From JABMNT01 sp048262655 (GTDB taxonomy: Bacteria > Pseudomonadota > Alphaproteobacteria > Rhodospirillales > Casp-alpha2), in the NCBI GenBank assembly GCA_048262655.1, contig JBLXEY010000004.1, positions 1 to 64,000 on the forward strand: a stretch of 64,000 nt of DNA, given 5' to 3'. This document shows positions 9,215 to 18,117 of the stretch, one piece after another. Made by a program: the position numbers and the translations under genes. Positions within the stretch are counted from its first letter, which is position 1; every line of letters begins with the position of its first letter. Below the pieces are notes generated by a model. The model had not been told where the DNA came from and did no database searches. It saw only the letters and a list, made by a program, of their open reading frames with translations.

Positions 9215-10063
9215 CTATTTAGCTTTGGAAATGCGCATACGTGCCCAAGCTGATACGAATTCGGAAATCACTACCAGGATCACGATGGAGACCAAAATCG
9301 CTGCGGTGCGTTCGGTCTCAATCTGCATGACATTGCGTTTTAAGTACCAACCCATTCCACCCGCACCGACAAAACCAACGACGGTCGCAGCTCTGAAGGC
9401 GACATCCCAGGTATAAATGGCAATACCTGTGAAGGCGACGCGGACTTGCGGAAAGACTCCGTAAACGAAAACTTGTAAATTCGTACCCCCCATCGCTCGG
9501 ATCGCTTCGACTTCACCCATATTGACGGACTCGATTTCCTCAGCGATCAATTTTCCTGCAAAGCCGATGGAAAACATGGTTAAGGCAAGGACGCCCGGCA
9601 AAAGGCCGAACCCCAAAATCGTGACGAACAAAATGGCCCAGATCATTTCGTGGACAGATCGGCAGGCCATTGTGATGGCACGGGCAACGGGATAAATGTA
9701 GGTTTTTGACGGACTTACGTTATGGGCAGCGAACCAGCCCAGAATGATTGAAATGATCAACCCGAAGAGTGCCCCCAGATAGGCCATCTGGATTGTCTCG
9801 ATGATGGCGCCAAGGTAACCTCGATCAGCGATATAAGCCATATCCGGTGGATAATATCGATTGGCAAGGACATCACCCAGCCGACCAAACATCCCCAATA
9901 TGCGATCCAGAGGAATGTTCAGATAGTGCACTGAATAAGAAAAGAATAGCAAAAGGCCCAACAGGATACCGTATTTGATCAGGCTTTGCGGATATTTAAA
10001 GCGCGACCACTCACGATGCACGTCGTCGCCGGGCAGAACGCTGCGGTGAACATTATCAGACAT
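9215..10063 (-). CDS. phnE: Phosphonate-type ABC importer permease (second PhnE)
   Basis: A 282-residue inner-membrane permease of the PhnE type. It has the EAA-loop sequence EEIESVNMGEVEAIRAMGG that docks on the PhnC ATPase, followed by VAFRAATVVGFVGAGGMGW, characteristic of phosphonate permeases. It follows a second, related permease by 32 bp, and both lie behind phnC and phnD. Paired phnE genes are common in alphaproteobacterial phosphonate importers. It is the last gene of the operon; no clear terminator was seen in the 207 bp downstream. Confidence 0.9.
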   Translation of the reverse strand: MSDNVHRSVLPGDDVHREWSRFKYPQSLIKYGILLGLLLFFSYSVHYLNIPLDRILGMFGRLGDVLANRYYPPDMAYIADRGYLGAIIETIQMAYLGALFGLIISIILGWFAAHNVSPSKTYIYPVARAITMACRSVHEMIWAILFVTILGFGLLPGVLALTMFSIGFAGKLIAEEIESVNMGEVEAIRAMGGTNLQVFVYGVFPQVRVAFTGIAIYTWDVAFRAATVVGFVGAGGMGWYLKRNVMQIETERTAAILVSIVILVVISEFVSAWARMRISKAK

Positions 10064-10095
10064 CTGTATGGGCTTTCATAAAAATAGTCATGGCT

Positions 10096-10914
10096 CTAAA
10101 TCAGGGCTTTACGGGAGTAATGGGAGACGACTTCGCCGATCAGAATCAGGCCGAAAATCGCCAGGATAACAGTGGTGACACCGGGATAATTAAATGTGTT
10201 CATTTGCCGGAAAAAGACCAGCCCCAGGCCGCCTGCACCAACCAGACCCAGAATAGAAGACCGGCGGATATTGATTTCCCATTCAAAAATGACGATCCCC
10301 AAAATAACCGGAAGGACCTGTGGCAAGATCCCGTAGATCATGATTTGCAGGTTGCTGCCGCCCATGGCACGGATGGCCTCGACCGGTCTCGGATCAATAT
10401 TTTCAATCGCTTCTGCGGACATTTTGGCGATAAAACCTAGCGAGCGTGCAGCGATGGCCAGTATGCCTGCGAAAGCACCAAGCCCGACAGCTGAGACAAA
10501 GATCAGCGCCCAGACAATTTCGTGAATGGAGCGGCTTAAGGTCATTGCAACGCGGGCAACGGGGTAGGTGACGGGCTTAAAGGGTGTTACGTTGAGAGCC
10601 CCGAACCAGATTGCGGGGATACAGAAAACAAGCCCTAAAAGGGTCCCGATACAGGCGATCATAAAGGTTTCGATGGTGGGGCCCAGAAGATTCGGAATGA
10701 GCCCAAAATCAATCCCGATAAAATGCGAAACAGATTTTCCAATATCCGCGAGCGATCCAATTCGTTCCCAGTCCGTGTCATCGATAACTGTCGCTTGAAT
10801 GCTCCACAGCACTAAAGCGGCCAACACCAGATAGAAACCGAATTGGAAGCGATGCTTCTTTCGGCGCATGTGAACAATGTCATCGACGGTTAAAGGTTTC
10901 GATTGGGCGGTCAT
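10096..10914 (-). CDS. phnE: Phosphonate-type ABC importer permease (first PhnE)
   Basis: A 272-residue permease homologous to the following one. It carries the EAA motif ENIDPRPVEAIRAMGGSN and INIRRSSILGLVGAGGLG, with about five or six membrane spans. An N-terminal cytoplasmic stretch with a basic patch (MRRKKHR) precedes the first span. The start codon is 2 bp from the stop of phnC, indicating co-translation. With its neighbour it should form the transmembrane channel for the solute delivered by PhnD. Confidence 0.9.
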   Translation of the reverse strand: MTAQSKPLTVDDIVHMRRKKHRFQFGFYLVLAALVLWSIQATVIDDTDWERIGSLADIGKSVSHFIGIDFGLIPNLLGPTIETFMIACIGTLLGLVFCIPAIWFGALNVTPFKPVTYPVARVAMTLSRSIHEIVWALIFVSAVGLGAFAGILAIAARSLGFIAKMSAEAIENIDPRPVEAIRAMGGSNLQIMIYGILPQVLPVILGIVIFEWEINIRRSSILGLVGAGGLGLVFFRQMNTFNYPGVTTVILAIFGLILIGEVVSHYSRKALI

Positions 10915-10916
10915 GG

Positions 10917-11669
10917 CTACAAGACTTCCATGGCATAAATTTCATCAAGCTGTTCTTGGCCTAACGTTTCTGTCGGCCCATCAAACATTTTGTTGCCGTC
11001 TTGAAGGCCGATGATTTTGTTGCAAAATTCCTTGGCCAGCTGCACATCATGTATATTGCACAAGACCGGAACCTTTAGCTCCTTGGCGATGGTTTTGATC
11101 AAAGCCATGACTTCACGCGAGATTTTGGGATCAAGGGCTGATGTCGGCTCATCAAGCAATAATAAATTTGGCTCCTGCATCAAGGCGCGGGCAATGCCCA
11201 CCCGTTGTCGCTGTCCGCCGGATAACTCATCGGCCCGTTTGTCAACATGATCCTGCAATCCCACGCGCTCCAAAAGCTCAAGCGCGCGTTGGATGTCACG
11301 ATTGGTAAAGGCGCGGAAGATACTGCGCAGGGCCCCCACGTATCCCAATCGCCCGGACAGAACGTTATCCATCACGGACATCCGATTGATCAGATTAAAT
11401 TCCTGAAAGATCATTCCAATATGGCGCCGCATCAAGCGCAATTCTTTTGTATTCAAACCAAGCACGTCGGTGCCATGAAGCTGTATGGTTCCTGATGTCG
11501 GTTCAATGAGCCGGTTGATACACCGAATTAATGTTGATTTTCCGGCGCCACTGGGGCCAATGATCGCAAAAAAGTCATCCTCTTCAACTTCAAACGAGAT
11601 CCCTTTCAGGATTTCCGGCCCGCGGGAACTGTATCTGGCGTGCAGGTCACTAACTTCAAGAATAGCCAT
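10917..11669 (-). CDS. phnC: Phosphonate-type ABC importer ATPase PhnC
   Basis: A 250-residue ATPase with Walker A GPSGAGKST (about residue 37), signature LSGGQRQRVGIARAL (about 146), Walker B LLLLDEPTSALD with the catalytic glutamate, and the switch histidine in CNIHDVQLAKEF. The MIFQEFNLINRMSVMDNVLSGRL region is typical of PhnC (Q-loop). It powers the paired PhnE permeases. It lies 132 bp behind phnD, which may allow separate control of the abundant binding protein. Confidence 0.92.
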   Translation of the reverse strand: MAILEVSDLHARYSSRGPEILKGISFEVEEDDFFAIIGPSGAGKSTLIRCINRLIEPTSGTIQLHGTDVLGLNTKELRLMRRHIGMIFQEFNLINRMSVMDNVLSGRLGYVGALRSIFRAFTNRDIQRALELLERVGLQDHVDKRADELSGGQRQRVGIARALMQEPNLLLLDEPTSALDPKISREVMALIKTIAKELKVPVLCNIHDVQLAKEFCNKIIGLQDGNKMFDGPTETLGQEQLDEIYAMEVL

Positions 11670-11801
11670 GCTTTAGGGTGCTTTCTTTTGGACTTATCGA
11701 TTAGCTTTGGGCATATCGACCCACCCATGAGAGATGCGTTGCAGCTGTGAACGTTGACTGCAACGCGGTCTCACAGGGAGAGACGTACGCGTTAGGCCAC
11801 T

Positions 11802-12722
11802 TTATTTGCGCGCGTCTTTGGCCTTTTTGAGATCACGAATGACATCGTAATCAGCTGACGTCATCGCCACAAATGTGTTGGATTTCACATTCGCGAGAAA
11901 TGCTTTGGCACTGGGCTCATCTTTTAGACCCAAAAAAGTATCACGAATTTGTGCCTTAATGTCGTCGCACAGCGGGCTGCGATAGACGAACGGATCCTGG
12001 GGAATGGCAGGGGATGACCAGATGATGTTGAAATCTTCCAGCTTTACATCCCCTTTTGCGACAACGTTATCAAAACGGTGAGACGCAACAAACGCCGCAT
12101 CAACTTTGCCTTGGTGGACGGCGACCGTTGAAAGTTCATGTGAACCCGTATAGACGGATTTTTTGAAAAACTTATCGATGTCCATGTTGATGACTTGCGA
12201 GAAGACAACGCGCGGCACCAGATTGCCGGAAGTGCTGCCCGGGTCTGTTAGTCCGACTAATTTGCCTTTCAAATCGTCAATTGTTTTCAGGCCAGAGCCT
12301 TTTTTGCTCACCAAGACACCTTTGTAGCCGGGTCCTTCTTCTTGCAGATAACCAGGCTTCTTTGCGTAGGTCGCAAAAACTTCAACGTCTTTGTCTTTGT
12401 CGTTGGCAATGACGTAAGAATAGGGGCCTAGCACAGCGACATCTACAAATTTACTCAGCATTCCTTCAACAACGGATGCGTAGGATGTCGGCATGAAAAA
12501 CTCGATCTTTTTGCCGGTCAGTTTTGCCATCCGATCGGTCACGGGCTTGTAAAGCTGTAGCTCAGCCACGGATTCTTCTGTTGGAATCATGGCAAAAGTT
12601 AAGGAGTCCGGATTTTCACACGCGGCCGCCAAAGCTCCAGAACCCGTCGCAACTCCGAGCGTCATCGCCATAGCTGTTGCCACAGTAGCGCCCTTGATCT
12701 GTTTCTTTATTTTCGCTTCCAT
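11802..12722 (-). CDS. phnD: Phosphonate-type periplasmic binding protein PhnD
   Basis: A 306-residue binding protein. Its N-terminus is a signal peptide with a basic start, a hydrophobic stretch (TVATAMAMTLGVATGSGA) and a cleavage site near ALAA. The mature part shows the PhnD features LTFAMIPTEES, the VDVAVLGPYSYV loop, GLTDPGSTSGNLVPR (ligand-binding S/T-rich turn) and KVDAAFVASHR. A strong ribosome site AGGAGAG lies 6 bp before ATG. The family binds phosphonates, phosphite or, in some members, other small anions; the neighbouring regulator and dehydrogenase favour an aminoethylphosphonate-type ligand. The precise ligand is inferred. Confidence 0.9.
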   Translation of the reverse strand: MEAKIKKQIKGATVATAMAMTLGVATGSGALAAACENPDSLTFAMIPTEESVAELQLYKPVTDRMAKLTGKKIEFFMPTSYASVVEGMLSKFVDVAVLGPYSYVIANDKDKDVEVFATYAKKPGYLQEEGPGYKGVLVSKKGSGLKTIDDLKGKLVGLTDPGSTSGNLVPRVVFSQVINMDIDKFFKKSVYTGSHELSTVAVHQGKVDAAFVASHRFDNVVAKGDVKLEDFNIIWSSPAIPQDPFVYRSPLCDDIKAQIRDTFLGLKDEPSAKAFLANVKSNTFVAMTSADYDVIRDLKKAKDARK

Positions 12723-12827
12723 TAATACTCTCCTGTTTTGTGATGTTTGATTGTGAGGCCTGCTCTTTATTGGCAGGCTTGAATTGAAAACTGTTCTCCG
12801 GACTGTGCTTTTGCTCCCACACAGTTT

Positions 12828-13928
12828 CTAAATGGAGAAGTTTTTAAACACGCTTTCCTGCGTCCCGATAAAATTTTTCCCACGCTCGCCGGCAAGCGCA
12901 TCTGCCAGCAAACCCTTCCATTCTTCTTTTTGAACGCCATAACTTGAGGCTTCGGTCGACACGCCAAGGGTATCCAGCAGGTCTGACAGCTGTTTAACGC
13001 CGCTGTTCAGATTATCGCCGAATATCCGGCGCAGGTTTTGATCACATTGCGCGTCCTCTCCGATTACGCTTGCCAGAACCATGGGCAGACTGAACGAACA
13101 GGCCAGACCATGGGGAACATGGTATTTGAGTGTGATTGGATAAGAGACGGAATGCGCCAAGGCTGTCTTGGTATTGGAAAAGGCCAGGCCCGCAAACAAA
13201 CAGGCCTGTGCAACCTGCGTCCTGAGCCCGATGTTTTGAAGGTCCGTTACTAATTGTGGTAACGCAACGATCATTTCCCTGGCCGCAAAAACCGCATGAT
13301 TGGCAGATACAGGGTTACTGTTTCGGTTCCAAATACTTTCAAGCGCATGAGACAACGCGTCCAAGCCTGTGCTAATGGTCAATTCTTTTGGCAACCCGAG
13401 CATCAGTTCCGGATCGATGACCGCGTGGGTCGGATAGAGGGCATGACGGGCCAAGGAATATTTTTTCTGTGCCTCTGTGTCCCATACGGTCGCCCAACTG
13501 GTGACTTCGCTGCCCGTCCCGGCGGTGGTTGGAACGGCAATAATCGGATGATTGCCCAATTGGTCTTCGGCTTTACCGGTCTCCAGAAAATTTTGAACGG
13601 AGGCAAAACCGCCTTTGCTGGAGGCCAGGACCTTTGCCGCATCAATAACGGAACCGCCGCCTAACGCGACAATAATACAATCGGGGGTAACTTGATCCGT
13701 AAACTGCTGACAGGAACGGGTTAACGTGATGAAGTCCGGGTTCGGAGTTATGTTGTTAATGATGGCTTGGGGTGCACCGGCTTTGATGGCGAGAGTTTTA
13801 CCCAACCCGTCGAAATAGGGTTCGCCATAGGTCACCAGACAGTAGGGTCGCCCGTTGATAAGATCACTTAGTGATCCAAACGTACCCCGACCAAAACGAA
13901 TTTCGACTGGATTATCAAAACCCCACAC
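12828..13928 (-). CDS. Phosphonate-metabolism-associated iron-containing alcohol dehydrogenase
   Basis: A 366-residue group III (iron-dependent) alcohol dehydrogenase. It has the NAD(P)-binding GGGSVIDAAK (about residue 94), PTTAGTGSEVT, the metal-binding pattern DPELMLGLP, STGLDALSHALES (His ligand) and HSVSYPITLKYHVPHGLACS (two His ligands). It resembles the subfamily found beside phosphonate genes, whose likely substrate is phosphonoacetaldehyde or a related aldehyde. The GTG start at 13928 is supported by a GGGAGG ribosome site 5-8 bp upstream. It is the first gene of the minus-strand operon, ahead of phnD by 105 bp, and divergent from the LysR gene. Confidence 0.8.
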   Translation of the reverse strand: MWGFDNPVEIRFGRGTFGSLSDLINGRPYCLVTYGEPYFDGLGKTLAIKAGAPQAIINNITPNPDFITLTRSCQQFTDQVTPDCIIVALGGGSVIDAAKVLASSKGGFASVQNFLETGKAEDQLGNHPIIAVPTTAGTGSEVTSWATVWDTEAQKKYSLARHALYPTHAVIDPELMLGLPKELTISTGLDALSHALESIWNRNSNPVSANHAVFAAREMIVALPQLVTDLQNIGLRTQVAQACLFAGLAFSNTKTALAHSVSYPITLKYHVPHGLACSFSLPMVLASVIGEDAQCDQNLRRIFGDNLNSGVKQLSDLLDTLGVSTEASSYGVQKEEWKGLLADALAGERGKNFIGTQESVFKNFSI

Positions 13929-14061
13929 AAGCGCCTCCCAATTTTTTCAGGGATTGTTTGCACCTCCCTTTGGGTGCTTCCCTTTTTAATTGACGAGAGG
14001 TTTCCACACTTCCTATCATCTGACAAATGCATATAAGCAATCATTTCTATTGGAAAAATAA
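13929..14061. promoter_or_regulatory. Divergent control region between the phn operon and its LysR regulator
   Basis: This 133-bp gap separates two divergent start codons, the standard place for LysR-type binding sites. It contains a short inverted repeat, GCACC (13960-13964) and GGTGC (13973-13977), and an ATGCAT palindrome inside CATATAAGCAAT-like DNA near the lysR start. No operator can be assigned with certainty. Confidence 0.5.
13990..14019 (+). promoter_or_regulatory. Candidate sigma70 promoter of the lysR gene
   Basis: TTGACG (13990-13995) and TATCAT (14014-14019) are separated by 18 bp, matching five of six consensus positions each. Transcription would start about 35 bases upstream of the lysR ATG. 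No experiment supports it; the call rests on match and position. Confidence 0.45.
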
Positions 14062-14958
14062 ATGCTTCATTCTCAACTTCGTTCTTTTCATGCCGTCGCC
14101 AGCGAGGGCGGCTTTACCGCGGCATCAAGGGCAATTCATGTCGGCCAGCCAACAATTTCTACTCAAATCAAAGCGTTAGAGGATCAATACGGGGTCATTT
14201 TATTTCACAGAAAGGGCCGAAATGTGCAGTTGTCAGACAGTGGTAAAGCGCTTTATCGGATCAGCCAACGGATCTTGAGCCTTGAAGAAGAGGCCCGCGA
14301 TTTGCTGACAAATTATGGCGGATTGCTAACGGGAGACCTGCGGGTCGGTGCCGTCGGGCCTTATCATGCAACCGAAATGCTGGCCCAGTTCAATGAGACT
14401 TATCCGGGAATAAATCTTTCTGTATCTCTGGGGAACTCCCGGAAAATGGCAGAATCACTGCTCAACTATTCGGTTGATGTGGCGGTACTTGCCCATACGG
14501 AGGATAACCCCGGAATTTATGCCCGACCCTACAGCCGCCATCCGATTGTGATTTTCGTAAACACTTCGCACCGCCTTGCTGGTTGTGAGGAAATACGACT
14601 GGAAGAGTTGCAGGGGGAGCGTTTTGTGCATCGTGAAGTGGGCTCAACAACCCGCCTTGCTTTCGAAGGCGCTTTGCAAACCGCAGGTATTCACGTTAAC
14701 ACCGTGATGGAGGTTGGCAGCCGCGAGGCGGTCTGGCTGGCTGTCGAGCGCGGCATCGGCATCGGAGTTGTCTCGGATATTGAGTTCAACTCGCATCCCA
14801 ATCTGAAAACACTGACGATTTCAGATGCCGACATTTACACGACAGCCCACGTCACCTGTCTGCAAGACCGCAAAGACTCCAAAATCATTAAAGTGTTCTT
14901 CGATATCGCCGAGAAAATGAAACATGAAAAGGACCAAGTTCTCGACGCTTTGGTGTGA
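14062..14958 (+). CDS. LysR-family regulator of phosphonate utilisation
   Basis: A 298-residue LysR-type activator with the winged helix-turn-helix at residues 1-60 (FHAVASEGGFTAASRAIHVG, then QPTISTQIKALE) and a two-lobed periplasmic-binding-like effector domain (RVGAVGPYHATEMLAQF, GIGIGVVSDIEF). It resembles the subfamily linked to aminoethylphosphonate breakdown. Its position divergent to the dehydrogenase-phnDCEE operon suggests that it controls that operon. Its last 23 bases, including the stop codon, are exactly repeated 3.2 kb downstream, beyond the acyltransferase insert. Confidence 0.85.
   Translation: MLHSQLRSFHAVASEGGFTAASRAIHVGQPTISTQIKALEDQYGVILFHRKGRNVQLSDSGKALYRISQRILSLEEEARDLLTNYGGLLTGDLRVGAVGPYHATEMLAQFNETYPGINLSVSLGNSRKMAESLLNYSVDVAVLAHTEDNPGIYARPYSRHPIVIFVNTSHRLAGCEEIRLEELQGERFVHREVGSTTRLAFEGALQTAGIHVNTVMEVGSREAVWLAVERGIGIGVVSDIEFNSHPNLKTLTISDADIYTTAHVTCLQDRKDSKIIKVFFDIAEKMKHEKDQVLDALV
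14936..14958 (+). repeat. 23-bp direct repeat, copy 1 (3' end of lysR)
   Basis: The 23 bases ending in the lysR stop codon (core CTCGACGCTTTGGTGTGA, 14941-14958) recur without mismatch at 18118-18140. The flanking bases differ on both sides. The pair brackets a 3.2-kb insert, as attachment sites or a long target duplication would. Confidence 0.9.
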
Positions 14959-15256
14959 ATAGACATTGGTATCTGTATATTTCGAATGTTTTCGCAGGTA
15001 TATTTAGTGAGCGGCGTCCTTAACGCGTTTAGTAAGCAGAGCGCATTGGCAGGCAATATTGTATGCTACACGCACTCGGCTTAGATAGGTCTATAATAGG
15101 CGGAAGCAATTATCAAAGCTATCAAGTTGCTTAGGTTCCTTTTTGCCAAAACTATCACAGAATTATGGTGTGTTTTACCGTATCATAATTTCCAGATACA
15201 TCGTTTAAAAATATGAAAAATAATAATTTATGTGCTTGGTCGCATTTAGGCTATGG

Positions 15257-16789
15257 TCAAAATACCATATAGATAAAGTTTCCCATATTGTTTTCGCGGG
15301 CATTTATTACAAGCGAGCCAACGATCAAGGTGGAAACACTGAAACAAATGAGGGTAACTTGGCGAAGCTTATCGCTAAAAGATGGCCTGTTAATGCCTAA
15401 ATTGCCGACATTAAACCTCTGATTCCAAGGCTTCATGATTTGCTGAGTATTTGGGGCGAAAACCAAAATGCAAATAAATAAAAAGATCCATAAAAAGGCA
15501 TCACCATGTACTAACAACTCTGATCCATTGTTCATGAAATTTTCCAACGGTCCCGATTTTATTGAATCTGGCAGGGATACCCCAGTAAGCCCCAAAGTCC
15601 CTTTAAAGATTAGCATACCTGATTCAAAAGTATCTGCTCTGAAAAAAATCCAGCCTGTCGTTATGCACCAAAAAGTTAGCAGCCAGCTAAAGGACTTATA
15701 AAGCCAGAAAGATTGAATGGATAGCCATCTTTGGTCGATCAAGAGGCAACGCCATGATTGATTAATGATAATAAAGATAGCATGGAGCAGACCCCATGCA
15801 ACGAACGTCCAAGCTGCACCGTGCCAAAGTCCACCGAGTACCATGGTAATTAGAATATTTGTATATCGTTGCCCCGTTCCGTTTCGATTACCACCTAGTG
15901 GGATATACAAATAATCCCTTAAAAAACGAGACAGGGTTATATGCCATCGTTGCCAAAAATCAACAATGCTGGACGCTTTGTAGGGAGAGGCAAAATTCAG
16001 CGGCAGTTTAATACCGAAAATCCATGCTAGCCCGATTGCCATGTCAGAGTATCCTGAAAAATCGAAATAGATTTGGATGGTATAGGCTAACGTTCCTCCC
16101 CAGGCATCAAAAAAACTGAGAGAGGTGCCAGAGGCTGCAGCGCCAAATATTTGGTCACTATATCGTGCGATGCCGTCAGCGATAAATAGCTTTTTAAACA
16201 ACCCAATCGTAAAGATCTCCATGCCAATTCCAATATTATGGAGATTGAGTTCGAATAGCTGAGGTTTTTTGAATTGCGGTATGATTTCACTGTGATGAAC
16301 GATTGGGCCTGCAATTAATTGAGGGAAAAATGTTACAAACAAAGTGTACTTTAAAAAGCTTTGGTCAGAGACTTTTCCTGAATAGACATCGGATAAATAA
16401 GCAATTTGTTGAAATGTGAAAAAGGAGATCGCGAGGGGCAAGGCTATATTTAGAGTGCTCAAACCGGTGCTGAATAAAAAATTAAAAGTCTCAATTGAGA
16501 AATCCAGATACTTAAACACTGCGATCAGGGCTAAATTTGACAGTACCCCAAAAACCAGTAGCGATTTTGATCTATTCTTTATCAAAAATTGGCCGATAAA
16601 AAAATTTAGAAGCACTGAAAATAATAGTAACGGCAGAAGCTTGAAGTTCCACCACCCGTAGAAAATTAGACTTCCAATTATGAGGTAGAATATGGATAAC
16701 TTTTCATTTTTGAATAGCCCTATTAAGACGCTCCCGACAACTATTATGGGTAAAAAACCGAATAAAAAACTTGGCGCAGTAAATAACAT
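15257..16789 (-). CDS. MBOAT-family membrane O-acyltransferase, AlgI-like
   Basis: A 510-residue multi-span protein with the MBOAT core. It shows the invariant motif SIVDFWQRWHITLSRFLRDY with the first conserved histidine (about residue 273), YLYIPLGGNR, and GLWHGAAWTFVAWGLLHA with the catalytic histidine (about 318). The N-terminal GSLIFYGWWNFKLLPLLL is typical of AlgI/DltB/PatA relatives. Such proteins pass acetyl groups across the inner membrane for polysaccharide O-acetylation. It follows the SGNH-like gene by 3 bp, with its ribosome site inside that gene. Alternatives are DltB-like or PatA-like acceptors; a surface glycan is likeliest because of the adjacent locus. Confidence 0.85.
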   Translation of the reverse strand: MLFTAPSFLFGFLPIIVVGSVLIGLFKNEKLSIFYLIIGSLIFYGWWNFKLLPLLLFSVLLNFFIGQFLIKNRSKSLLVFGVLSNLALIAVFKYLDFSIETFNFLFSTGLSTLNIALPLAISFFTFQQIAYLSDVYSGKVSDQSFLKYTLFVTFFPQLIAGPIVHHSEIIPQFKKPQLFELNLHNIGIGMEIFTIGLFKKLFIADGIARYSDQIFGAAASGTSLSFFDAWGGTLAYTIQIYFDFSGYSDMAIGLAWIFGIKLPLNFASPYKASSIVDFWQRWHITLSRFLRDYLYIPLGGNRNGTGQRYTNILITMVLGGLWHGAAWTFVAWGLLHAIFIIINQSWRCLLIDQRWLSIQSFWLYKSFSWLLTFWCITTGWIFFRADTFESGMLIFKGTLGLTGVSLPDSIKSGPLENFMNNGSELLVHGDAFLWIFLFICILVFAPNTQQIMKPWNQRFNVGNLGINRPSFSDKLRQVTLICFSVSTLIVGSLVINARENNMGNFIYMVF

Positions 16790-16792
16790 TAA

Positions 16793-17902
16793 CTAGGGAG
16801 TCCATCTTTTTAGAGATTTGCTCAACAGGTCTGCTGCTACCCTATGGGCATCAACCGTCCAATGGCCATCGTGGACGAAGTGATATCGTCGCTTAGGGTT
16901 TGTGTCTTTTTCAAATACGGGTAACGGATCGATGATTCTAACCCCCGCTTTATTCAAGTTATCAACCAAGGTGTCGTATAGGTTTTTCTGTTTCTCTGTC
17001 TTTCTGGGAGTTAGAGTTGCGCGCGGTGGAATTAGCAATACTATGGCATCGAATCCATGAGTAATCCTTTTAATTTTTTCTACGAGAGGCTCAATTGCCT
17101 CCAATGACATCGATTGTTCGTCTGGGGATGAGCCGAGTTCTCTTATTAAGCCGATCGAAATGGCCTTGTTTCTGAGCCAATTATTTTTGTGAACAGTATG
17201 TGTCATAAGGAAATAGATCGCAGAATTAGCAGATAAGAATCCTTTGATCGAACTCACATGCTGGTGAAAACTGGAAACTCTCTTCATAGTAGCTGTTACA
17301 TGGGGTCGTGTGTTGTTTTTGGACAAAGTGACAGGTTTTTTTTGCAATTCAGGCTTTACATTTATAGAAAAAATGACCCGGTGGCATTTAGCGCCGAGTT
17401 TTTTTGCGTAATTGAGTTGGCGTGTCATATTCTCTAATCCACCTGTTGTTGCGAGATTATAGATTTCAATATTCATATTTGAGCTGAGCTGGTCAGAAAA
17501 CCGCTCAGACTCTTCAACGCCCCAGCCAAATGCGAATGAGTTCCCAACTACCATTGTGCAGCTTTCCTTAGCTTCCGATATATCATCTTTGTCCCGCAGA
17601 CCGTGTTTGTTAAACGTAACACTGACGTCGTAATCACCAGAATTTTTCAATAGACGTTGCGTAGAATTTGGTTTGCCCAAGATTGGTGTATTTCCATTTC
17701 CAAGGACAAATTTGAGATGCTGACTAGGGTCAAATTGCGGTAATGCAAACCTAACTGCAAATTCTTGAGTCAGTACAAAGAATGGTACACAAAATATGAA
17801 AAATGTGCCGATGCAGAAACCACGAAATAGGTTCAAAATCAATAACTCTATAAAAGGGAAGCTAATTTGTGGCTTCTGAAACCCGACAGTCAAATACTGC
17901 AT
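16793..17902 (-). CDS. SGNH-like (AlgJ/AlgX-type) membrane-anchored protein
   Basis: A 369-residue protein with one N-terminal membrane segment (about residues 22-48), then an extracytoplasmic SGNH-like domain. Block I reads MVVGNSFAFGWGVEESERF (Ser in G-N-S rather than the usual G-D-S, about residue 114), and the catalytic Asp-His pair is likely in HFVHDGHWTVDAH (about 345). It probably completes acetyl transfer to a glycan outside the membrane, working with the MBOAT protein encoded 3 bp downstream. It is the first gene of the insert operon, preceded by a good promoter. The acceptor is unknown. Confidence 0.7.
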   Translation of the reverse strand: MQYLTVGFQKPQISFPFIELLILNLFRGFCIGTFFIFCVPFFVLTQEFAVRFALPQFDPSQHLKFVLGNGNTPILGKPNSTQRLLKNSGDYDVSVTFNKHGLRDKDDISEAKESCTMVVGNSFAFGWGVEESERFSDQLSSNMNIEIYNLATTGGLENMTRQLNYAKKLGAKCHRVIFSINVKPELQKKPVTLSKNNTRPHVTATMKRVSSFHQHVSSIKGFLSANSAIYFLMTHTVHKNNWLRNKAISIGLIRELGSSPDEQSMSLEAIEPLVEKIKRITHGFDAIVLLIPPRATLTPRKTEKQKNLYDTLVDNLNKAGVRIIDPLPVFEKDTNPKRRYHFVHDGHWTVDAHRVAADLLSKSLKRWTP

Positions 17903-17938
17903 TTTTTATACAAGTAATACTAACTAAAACATCTTGAA

Positions 17939-17966
17939 GCTATAATAGAACAGACTTTTCTGTCAA
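17939..17966 (-). promoter_or_regulatory. Candidate promoter with embedded palindrome, insert operon
   Basis: On the minus strand a perfect -35 TTGACA (17966-17961) is followed after 16 bp by TATAGC (17944-17939). The spacer holds the inverted repeat ACAGA/TCTGT (17950-17954 and 17959-17963, 4-bp loop), a possible operator. The start codon of the SGNH-like gene is about 36 bases downstream. Confidence 0.5.
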
Positions 17967-18117
17967 GATTTTGGTCACGATTATTGCCCTACTCAGGTTT
18001 ATTCAGATTAAACCCAGCAGGGCCCAAGTTTTGACAATTTAATTGCCAAGATGGTCGCAAAAAAAAGATTCTAATATATGCCAGTACTCCTATTTGACCC
18101 GCTAAGGAGAGGGGTTT

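Larger units (their letters stand above)
14959..18117. mobile_element. Inserted DNA segment carrying an acyltransferase pair
   Basis: The segment between the two 23-bp repeats is visibly AT-richer than the genes on either side and contains only an MBOAT acyltransferase gene and an SGNH-like gene, plus about 300 bp (left) and 215 bp (right) of non-coding DNA. Removing the segment and one repeat copy leaves lysR and the convergent tartrate dehydratase gene with 3 bp between their stop codons, a believable ancestral layout. No integrase, transposase or terminal inverted repeat was seen, so the mechanism is unknown. Confidence 0.65.

Noticed and set aside
13960..13977. Short hairpin GCACC/GGTGC followed by a T-rich stretch in the phn-lysR gap
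   Set aside because: Five base pairs with an 8-base loop between two divergent promoters is too weak for a terminator; kept only as part of the control region.
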